From Nitrospirota bacterium (GTDB taxonomy: Bacteria > Nitrospirota > Thermodesulfovibrionia > Thermodesulfovibrionales > JdFR-85), in contig QIJG01000146.1 of assembly GCA_003232715.1 (NCBI GenBank), positions 1 through 14,680 of the forward strand: DNA of 14,680 nt. Reading direction: 5' to 3'. The notes under the pieces were generated by a model. It worked only from the letters and a program-made list of their open reading frames with translations. It did not search any database and was not told the origin of the DNA. Positions 7,036 to 12,405 of this stretch are shown in pieces; the stretch's first letter is position 1; every line of letters starts with the position of its first letter. Position numbers and translations under genes: made by a program.

Positions 7036-7595
7036 TATGACAACAACGCTCCTGCTATCAGGATTAAGACCCCCCCGAATACCATGATATAGTCAAGCAT
7101 ACGATACCTGAGAATTACCAGACCTGATATCGTCACTACCAGGATACCCACAGATGCCAGGTCAGAAAGGAAGAGCCAGAACATACTGGTCTTGAATGTC
7201 TTATGCAGGTTATCCAGCCAGCCAAAAGGCTGCTGCGGATGTTTTTCTATCTTCTCCATTGTTCCTTTTTCGGGGTTGATAATATAAGTCGTCTTTCCGT
7301 GAAAACCATAGAGGAACTCTATGGTTTTTTCCTTGCGTATCCTTATTACTACCGGGTCATCGCTCCTGTTTATCTGCTTTTTGTAAAACTCTACAAACGA
7401 CTTCATCAATTCAATGTCGGAGGACGGGACCTTATACTCGGTCTTTTTCCTGAGGACAAAATAGTCAAAAAATTCCCTATGGTTAAGCAATATCCCGGTA
7501 ATACAGTAGAAAATGATGAAGGCGGCCAACAGCAGGCCGCCCCATCTGTGTATCTTGCGCATAAGCCGGAGCGTTCTTGAATCAAGTCCGGACAT
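7035..7595 (-). CDS. PepSY-associated membrane protein
   Basis: A 186-aa membrane protein. The N-terminal segment LMRKIHRWGGLLLAAFIIFYCITGILLNHR (residues 11-40) is the classic PepSY-associated first helix with its RKIHRWGG lead. A periplasmic domain of about 100 residues follows, containing the NPEKGTMEKI hairpin and the HPQQPFGWLDNLHKTF motif that precedes the second helix. Two more hydrophobic segments make up the C-terminus. Members of this group sit next to siderophore, heme and CbiK genes, and some are thought to help reduce or release metal from chelates; none of that is proven here. The start is ATG 7595, close behind cbiK (stop 7598-7600), so the two are probably co-translated. Histidines at the membrane edges could bind heme or metal. 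Confidence 0.82.
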   Translation of the reverse strand: MSGLDSRTLRLMRKIHRWGGLLLAAFIIFYCITGILLNHREFFDYFVLRKKTEYKVPSSDIELMKSFVEFYKKQINRSDDPVVIRIRKEKTIEFLYGFHGKTTYIINPEKGTMEKIEKHPQQPFGWLDNLHKTFKTSMFWLFLSDLASVGILVVTISGLVILRYRMLDYIMVFGGVLILIAGALLS

Positions 7596-7597
7596 GA

Positions 7598-8569
7598 TTA
7601 GAACTCAAACTTCTTCAGCATTCCGATAATACCTTCAATGTACATCCTGTTTATTTCAGGGTAAAAACCGAGTCCCTTATAGTATTCCTTCCCCTTGTAA
7701 ACAATAGTAGTTGCTTCAGTCCTGAACCCTGCCTTTTTCATCTCAAGGGACCATGAAAGTTCTCCATTTTTTTTGGCTTCTGAGCCCATTATGTCGTTCA
7801 TAACATGATTGCCGGCAACGTACATGAAAGGAATGAACTTCACCGTTTTTGCTTTGCAGGCCTTTGCCCTTGCAAGGGCTGATTCCCTGGATGCTATTCC
7901 TTCAACACTTCCCAGGAAGGTATTGCTAAACTCCTGGGATAACCTCCCGTCAAGGCCAAGATAGGTTAGATTATCCCCTTCATTTGTCTTTTCTGTCCCA
8001 TGAGAGGTGAGGACATTACAACCTTGCTGTGGTGTGAGTAAATCAGGCTTTAATATCTCTATTACTGAAGCCATACTCCCCCAGTACTGCAGTAGTGGTT
8101 TTCCTACCTCGATTCTCAGGTTGAAGTCTTTAAAAGCCTCTCTCAATCCTTCAACCATACCGAGTACACTTTCATACTCTATACCCGGAAAGATATGCAA
8201 CGGCTGAACCACTATCTTCCTGTAACCCTCGTCCTCAAGGTTTGATATGACCTGTGCAAGGCTGAGGTATCTCTTTTTAATTCCGGCCTTTTTGAACTTC
8301 CTGTTGGCCCTCTCACGGACTATCTCTGAAGTGAATGCCCAGCGTATCTCATAGTTTCTGTATTTTGCCGGCAGTTCTTTTTTCAGTTGTTCGTCAAAGA
8401 AATCATAGGTTACCTGTGCCCTTGTTGTAGTACCAAAGGCGGCAACGACTATTGCCGGATCTTTCTTTAACGTCATGGTCTTAAGCATGGCAAAAACATT
8501 GCCGGTAAAGGCAAACAGCATAAATATTGTCAGGGATGTTACGGTAAACAGTGTATATCGGGTACTCAT
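7598..8569 (-). CDS. cbiK: Periplasmic sirohydrochlorin cobaltochelatase, CbiK family
   Basis: A 323-aa class II chelatase with an N-terminal signal peptide (hydrophobic residues about 8-22, likely cut after NVFA at 27). The mature enzyme should therefore act in the periplasm, like the exported CbiK of Desulfovibrio vulgaris. CbiK enzymes insert cobalt into sirohydrochlorin. Candidate metal-site residues are H190 in LTSHGTE and H255 in VAGNHVMND. Their 65-residue spacing resembles that of the two catalytic histidines of known CbiK. PLHIFPGIEYE (124-133) holds the conserved acidic residue. The start is ATG 8569 with a clear GGAGG seven nt upstream. A periplasmic chelatase beside importer and exporter genes suggests metal/tetrapyrrole trafficking rather than simply the first step of cytoplasmic B12 synthesis. 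Confidence 0.92.
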   Translation of the reverse strand: MSTRYTLFTVTSLTIFMLFAFTGNVFAMLKTMTLKKDPAIVVAAFGTTTRAQVTYDFFDEQLKKELPAKYRNYEIRWAFTSEIVRERANRKFKKAGIKKRYLSLAQVISNLEDEGYRKIVVQPLHIFPGIEYESVLGMVEGLREAFKDFNLRIEVGKPLLQYWGSMASVIEILKPDLLTPQQGCNVLTSHGTEKTNEGDNLTYLGLDGRLSQEFSNTFLGSVEGIASRESALARAKACKAKTVKFIPFMYVAGNHVMNDIMGSEAKKNGELSWSLEMKKAGFRTEATTIVYKGKEYYKGLGFYPEINRMYIEGIIGMLKKFEF

Positions 8570-8602
8570 TATTTAACCTCCGTGTTTAGATCCGGTTTAA
8601 TT

Positions 8603-9244
8603 TTAAAAGTTAACTCCCATTCTTGCATAAATCTCGTCATCGTCTTTTTCCATATCTGCCGGACTGTCAACTCTCAACCCGGTTCGTCTGTACTCAACTG
8701 ACAGAAATGCATTCCGTCCGGATGTCTCCTCATTGTAAAAACTGTACCTTGCTCCAGCACTGTAACGGTTTTTAACACTCCATGCGTCTACACTGGCTGC
8801 AAGTCCGTTATCGTCAAAGTACTCATACCTCAGTGAAACCTCCAGGGGTTCTGAAAGGATATGTGCCTTCCTTTCTTCAAACAGCCCTCCACCTATTACC
8901 TCTCTTTTCCTCAATACAAACTCGTAGGCTGCGGCCACAGACAGCACTCCTTCCTTAAACTCCCTGTCGGCTCCTGAATATCTCTCCCTCTTTATTGCCT
9001 TCATGTACTCCCCGTCTATCCTCAGGTTTTCAAGGAAGGGCAATACAAGGTTGAACCCCAGGTTCAGTGTCTCATTCCTCCTTTCCGCCCCGGGTTCCGA
9101 GAGATACCCTGCAAATAGTGTCAGCGCTCCTTCAACAGGTTCTGCAGAAACCGAGACAATGAATGAACCTGCATCGTCTGTTCCGGTACCGGTCCTGCTT
9201 ACGGTTTCCGTATCAAACAGACCTGATTCAAAGAGATGATTCAT
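8603..9244 (-). CDS. Outer-membrane beta-barrel protein, apparently lacking its N-terminus
   Basis: 213 aa, rich in alternating hydrophobic/polar strands (for example LRIDGEYMKAI, VSLRYEYFDD, YSAGARYSFY, AFLSVEYRRTG). It ends in YARMGVNF, the terminal-Phe signal of outer-membrane barrels. No signal peptide is present: ATG 9244 begins MNHLFESGLFDTETV, which reads like mid-barrel sequence. The frame stays open upstream to about 9304 but has no start codon there. The best ribosome-binding site (GGAGG at 9301-9297) instead serves ATG 9290, a different frame that stops after 12 codons. The likely explanation is a deletion that removed the export signal and any plug domain of a riboswitch-controlled receptor or porin, such as a BtuB-like protein. 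It cannot be named further, and it is probably not exported as it stands. Confidence 0.6.
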   Translation of the reverse strand: MNHLFESGLFDTETVSRTGTGTDDAGSFIVSVSAEPVEGALTLFAGYLSEPGAERRNETLNLGFNLVLPFLENLRIDGEYMKAIKRERYSGADREFKEGVLSVAAAYEFVLRKREVIGGGLFEERKAHILSEPLEVSLRYEYFDDNGLAASVDAWSVKNRYSAGARYSFYNEETSGRNAFLSVEYRRTGLRVDSPADMEKDDDEIYARMGVNF

Positions 9245-9313
9245 CTGTTTTTCACCCTTGTAGACAGACTGAGAGGGACCTGTTTTGCATATTTTTCCTC
9301 CATAGATTTACAG

Positions 9314-9356
9314 GACTGTTCACCACTAACTCTAAGAAAACAAAGAGTAAACAGTC
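9314..9356 (-). promoter_or_regulatory. Possible expression-platform hairpin downstream of the riboswitch
   Basis: Nested arms GACTGTT/AACAGTC (9350-9356 with 9314-9320) and ACTCT/AGAGT (9344-9348 with 9329-9333) can pair in the transcript, just ahead of the GGAGG at 9301-9297. There is no U-tract, so it is not a standard terminator. It could affect access to the ribosome-binding site. No alternative pairing with the aptamer was demonstrated. Confidence 0.3.
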
Positions 9357-9435
9357 TAACTATGGGGGATTATGGGGAAAGACACTAAAGGCGGATAAAC
9401 CCATCTTCATGTGCTCACCTCCCGCGAGGTATTTG

Positions 9436-9683
9436 CAGATGGACAGGTGTTCCGGCTCAGGGCAATGAGACAGTTAGCTGCAAACTCGGGTTGCGAGTTA
9501 AACTGACTCTGATTCCTACTTACCCACCTTCCCGGGAAACGTTCGAACGGTTTGAACCGTTCAACTCGTTATCCCAGTGGTTTTTACAAGAGGCATCGTT
9601 ACTTGCTTCCTGTACGGGCTTTCGTTCCCTTCACGGCTGCGGGGCAGCGGGGGATTTTCACCCCTCTTCCTCACATCCATCTG
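9436..9683 (-). ncRNA. Cobalamin riboswitch aptamer
   Basis: P1 arms CAGATGGA (9683-9676) and TCCATCTG (9443-9436) close the structure. In transcript order the conserved blocks are visible. First comes AGGGGTGAAAATCCCCCGCTGCCCCGC, a variant of the core (9668 to about 9642), followed by GTGAAGGGAACGAAAGCC. Next come CACTGGG, a long hairpin, CCCGGGAAGGTGGG, AAGTAGGAATCAGAGTCAG, and the B12-box relative GCCGGAACACCTGTCC. Binding of adenosylcobalamin or a related form normally turns off the downstream genes, here the barrel-cbiK-btu-cbi run. The aptamer is longer than usual because an extra hairpin of about 45 nt (about 9458-9505) separates the AGTCAG block from the B12 box. Confidence 0.88.
9458..9505 (-). 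repeat. Extra hairpin within the riboswitch, sharing a core with the folC repeat
   Basis: Arms CAGTT/AACTG (9501-9505 with 9471-9475) enclose AACTCG/CGAGTT arms with loop CAACC. The 13-nt AACTCGCAACCCG is identical to the beginning of the heptanucleotide repeat inside folC (13131-13143). The stretch has no clear equivalent in the standard cobalamin aptamer as I know it, so it is probably an insertion in a tolerant peripheral position. Confidence 0.5.
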
Positions 9684-9719
9684 TGCCAGCGAGGAAAAGT
9701 TCATACACTGACGGTTTTT

Positions 9720-9749
9720 ATTGAAACAGATTAGATCTATTATTGTCAA
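9720..9749 (-). promoter_or_regulatory. Sigma-70-type promoter for the riboswitch-controlled run
   Basis: A perfect -35 TTGACA (9749-9744) is followed after 18 nt by TTCAAT (9725-9720), four of six matches to the -10 consensus. Transcription would begin near 9713, about 30 nt before the riboswitch P1 stem, which is a sensible layout. Confidence 0.55.
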
Positions 9750-9789
9750 ATAGGATTGGCACTGAATTGATGACCTTGCGTAAGGAGAT

Positions 9790-10434
9790 TTAAGCCGGGG
9801 TATTACTCCAGGCTATCCTCAAAAGGGCATTGAGCACTGCTACAGCAACTGAACTTCCACCTTTTCTGCCTCTGCAGCTGATAAAGGGATAATCCCTCTT
9901 CATAAGTTCGGTCTTGGACTCTTCCGCCATAATAAAGCCAACAGGAACACCTATTATAAGGTCCGGCATGAAAAGACCGTTGTCAACCATCTCCATTATT
10001 TTCATAAGTGCTGTTGGTGCATTTCCAATGGCAACAATACCAATCCCGCATCCTGATTCCACCGCCTTTTCCATCGCTACCTCAGCCCTTGTCTTGCCCT
10101 CAGCCTTTGCAGCCTCAATTACATCATTGTCTGATATCAGGCAGATAGTCTTCCCCCCAAACTCCTCCAGTATCTTCCTGCTGATCCCTGACTCTGCCAT
10201 CTTAACATCAACAAGGATGTCCCGGCCCTCTTTAATGGCCTTTAGAGCAGCCTCTATTGCACCGGGATGGAACTCCATCAGTTCTTCATACTGGGGGTCT
10301 CCCGTGGCATGGATAACGCGCATAACCACCTGGAGTTCCTCTGCGGAAAAACTCCTGCCTTTCAAAAGCCCCTCTATGACCTGAAAACTGTCCGATTCAA
10401 TGGAAAGCCCTTTGGCAGTGAGATTTTTGATCAT
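9790..10434 (-). CDS. cbiC: Cobalt-precorrin-8 methylmutase CbiC
   Basis: A 214-aa enzyme that moves the C11 methyl group to C12, giving cobyrinic acid in the cobalamin pathway. The VIHATGDPQY motif contains the catalytic histidine (residue 42 from this start). Further family segments are ILVDVKMAESGI, GIVAIGNAPTAL, PDLIIGVPVGFI and CRGRKGGSSVAVA. I prefer ATG 10434 to ATG 10440 because the GGGGGG ribosome-binding site touches the first ATG but stands about 6 nt from the second. The gene is transcribed toward the riboswitch yet lies upstream of it, so it is not directly switched by it. No clear terminator separates the two, so read-through is possible. Length and motifs indicate an intact gene. 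Confidence 0.94.
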   Translation of the reverse strand: MIKNLTAKGLSIESDSFQVIEGLLKGRSFSAEELQVVMRVIHATGDPQYEELMEFHPGAIEAALKAIKEGRDILVDVKMAESGISRKILEEFGGKTICLISDNDVIEAAKAEGKTRAEVAMEKAVESGCGIGIVAIGNAPTALMKIMEMVDNGLFMPDLIIGVPVGFIMAEESKTELMKRDYPFISCRGRKGGSSVAVAVLNALLRIAWSNTPA

Positions 10435-10567
10435 TTTCATCCCCCCTTTTTTAATAGTATGGAATTCATAAAAACTTCTGCATTTGACCCCGCCGAAGCC
10501 CCCCTTTAATGAAGTAATTAGTTAAAATAGTCAACCCTTGCCGGAAAAGTCAAATATCAGGAAACTG

Positions 10568-10576
10568 TGCTATAAT
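10568..10576 (+). promoter_or_regulatory. Extended -10 promoter upstream of trpA
   Basis: TGCTATAAT is a perfect -10 hexamer with the TGn extension. No good -35 is seen at the right distance, which is common for extended -10 promoters. The predicted start near 10583 leaves a leader of about 70 nt before trpA. No tryptophan leader peptide is apparent in it. Confidence 0.6.
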
Positions 10577-10652
10577 ATTTTTTATTATGTAAAACAGCGT
10601 GCAGGGTTTTTCCTGAGGTGGTCCTTATATAAGTACAAGGAGAAAATGAGTC

Positions 10653-11426
10653 ATGGGCAGAATAGAGAGGCTTTTTGATGATTTAAAGCAGGGGGGCAAA
10701 AAAGCATTTATTCCCTATATAATGACAGGGGATCCATCACTGAAAAAGACGGAAGAGCTTGTGCTTTTGCTTGAGGAGTGTGGTGCTGACATTATAGAGC
10801 TTGGGGTCCCATTTTCCGACCCTCTTGCAGACGGGCCCACTATACAGATGGCTGCAGAGAGGGCGATTAAGCGGGGGGTAACGCTCAGAAAGGTTCTTGG
10901 GGCTGTCAGGAGACTCAGGGAAAAGACCTCTGTTCCCATAGTCCTTATGACTTATTTTAATCCTGTCTTCAAATATGGACTTGCATCCTTTATAGACGAT
11001 GCATCCGGCTCAGGAGTTGACGGGCTGATAGTGCCTGACCTGCCCACTGACGAGGCCAAAGACCTCATCAGATTTGCACGGACCAAAGAAATTTCAACCA
11101 TATTCCTGCTTGCTCCAACCTCAACCGATGAAAGGATAAAGCTGATCAGCCGTGAATCAACAGGTTTTATATATTATGTCTCAATAACAGGCATTACAGG
11201 TGCCGGTCTTACTATAGATAATACTATGAGAAGGATGATCAGGAAGATTAAGTCCGTATCCGGAAAGCCTGTTGCCGTCGGCTTTGGGGTGAAGAGACCC
11301 GAGGATGCAGAGGCAGTTGCGGAGATTGCGGATGGTGTGATTATTGGAAGCTCCATTGTAAAGATGATCAACGAAAATGAAAAGGGGCTGAAGAGCTATC
11401 TGAAGTCACTGAGAAGGGCGATATGA
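10653..11426 (+). CDS. trpA: Tryptophan synthase alpha chain TrpA
   Basis: A 257-aa TIM-barrel enzyme that splits indole-3-glycerol phosphate into indole and glyceraldehyde-3-phosphate; it pairs with TrpB. Catalytic E49 (ADIIELGVPFSDP) and D60 (LADGPTIQ) fall at the textbook positions. Later family segments YYVSITGITGA and KPVAVGFGV line the phosphate site. ATG 10653 follows AAGGAG by 10 nt; an earlier ATG at 10646 is out of frame. No trpB lies next to it in this window: the upstream neighbour is divergent cbiC and trpA has its own promoter. It is followed by accD and folC, a grouping also seen in several deltaproteobacteria-like genomes. Confidence 0.96.
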   Translation: MGRIERLFDDLKQGGKKAFIPYIMTGDPSLKKTEELVLLLEECGADIIELGVPFSDPLADGPTIQMAAERAIKRGVTLRKVLGAVRRLREKTSVPIVLMTYFNPVFKYGLASFIDDASGSGVDGLIVPDLPTDEAKDLIRFARTKEISTIFLLAPTSTDERIKLISRESTGFIYYVSITGITGAGLTIDNTMRRMIRKIKSVSGKPVAVGFGVKRPEDAEAVAEIADGVIIGSSIVKMINENEKGLKSYLKSLRRAI

Positions 11427-11430
11427 AAAG

Positions 11431-11560
11431 TAATTACCATTTGTCATTTACTTTTTGTCATTTCTCAATAACCGATCAACCTATGGAAAATAAATCACTA
11501 AATGGCTGCTCGTCTTTCGTTAAACAGCCCCATTGGTAAATAGCAAATGGCAAATGATAG
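11431..11560. repeat. Inverted pair of heptanucleotide repeats between trpA and accD
   Basis: The left block (11438-11465) reads CATTTGT-CATTTAC-TTTTTGT-CATTTCT; the right block (11536-11556) reads GTAAATA-GCAAATG-GCAAATG. Positions 11438-11451 and 11543-11556 can pair over 14 positions with one G-T and one mismatch, making a long-looped hairpin. It fills most of the trpA-accD gap and ends about 15 nt before the accD start, which has no visible ribosome-binding site. Confidence 0.65.
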
Positions 11561-11571
11561 TTTGACTAACT

Positions 11572-12405
11572 ATGGCGTGGTTTAAAAGAACAAAAGAAGA
11601 GAAGGCGGACCGGAAGGTAAAGATTCCCGAAGGGCTCTGGGTAAAGTGCGACAACTGCAAAGAGATTATATACCTCAAAGAGGTTGAAAGAAACCTCAAG
11701 GTGTGCCCCAAGTGCAACTACCATTTCCGTATAAGCGCTATGGAGCGGTTAAAACTCCTTGTAGACAGCGGCTCTTTTCAGGAGATGGACCCTGACCTTG
11801 CCTCCTCAGACCCTCTGAAGTTTAAAGACAGCATTCCCTATAGTGAAAGGCTGGCGAAAAACCGGGGGAAGAGTGGGCTTAATGATGCAATTATCAGTGG
11901 AGAGATGCAGATAAAGGGGACCCCTGTTGCGATTGCTATTATGGACTTTTCTTTTATGGGTGGCAGCATGGGTTCCGTTGTTGGTGAGAAGGTGACAAGG
12001 ACGGCAGAACTTGCCCTTGCAAAACAGATACCCCTTATTGTAGTCTCTGCCTCAGGTGGTGCCAGGATGCAGGAAGGGATGTTTTCGTTAATGCAGATGG
12101 CAAAGGTCTCTGCCGCCATCGGCAGGCTTAAAGACAGAGGAGTGCCATACATATCGGTCCTCACTGACCCCACTTTTGGTGGTGTAAGCGCGAGTTTTGC
12201 AATGCTTGGAGATATCATTATCGCTGAACCAAGGAGCCTCATCGGTTTTGCCGGCCCCAGGGTGATAGAGCAGACAATAAAACAGCAGTTGCCACCTGAC
12301 TTTCAGCGGGCAGAGTTTCTCATAGGTCATGGCCTTATAGATATGATCGTCAGCAGAAAGGACTTGAGAGAGACTATTTTCAGGATTCTTAAGCTTCTGC
12401 AATGA
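11572..12405 (+). CDS. accD: Acetyl-CoA carboxylase carboxyltransferase beta subunit AccD
   Basis: A 277-aa cytoplasmic subunit that, with AccA, transfers the carboxyl group from carboxybiotin to acetyl-CoA in fatty-acid synthesis. The N-terminal zinc finger is intact: C26-x2-C29 and C45-x2-C48. The crotonase-like domain has VVSASGGARMQEGMFSLMQM, TDPTFGGVSASFAMLGDI and EPRSLIGFAGPRVIEQT. The length is normal. ATG 11572 gives the usual MAWFK start, but no Shine-Dalgarno is present upstream; the preceding heptanucleotide repeats may have displaced it. The stop codon overlaps the folC start by 4 nt (ATGA), so the two are translationally coupled. Confidence 0.96.
   Translation: MAWFKRTKEEKADRKVKIPEGLWVKCDNCKEIIYLKEVERNLKVCPKCNYHFRISAMERLKLLVDSGSFQEMDPDLASSDPLKFKDSIPYSERLAKNRGKSGLNDAIISGEMQIKGTPVAIAIMDFSFMGGSMGSVVGEKVTRTAELALAKQIPLIVVSASGGARMQEGMFSLMQMAKVSAAIGRLKDRGVPYISVLTDPTFGGVSASFAMLGDIIIAEPRSLIGFAGPRVIEQTIKQQLPPDFQRAEFLIGHGLIDMIVSRKDLRETIFRILKLLQ

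Noticed and set aside
9491..9749. Open reading frames of 60-77 codons on both strands over the riboswitch.
   Set aside because: They follow the conserved aptamer bases, have no ribosome-binding site, and resemble no protein I know; they are chance frames over a structured RNA.
9914..10384. A 156-codon plus-strand frame opposite cbiC.
   Set aside because: It is antisense to a clear cbiC with conserved motifs, and its Ser/Ile/Pro-rich composition is what a shadow frame gives.
10506..10534. Possible cbiC promoter on the minus strand (TTGACT at 10534-10529, then CATTAA after 17 nt).
   Set aside because: The -10 match is poor and no better hexamer lies at the right distance, so I did not list it, although a cbiC promoter must lie somewhere in this divergent gap.
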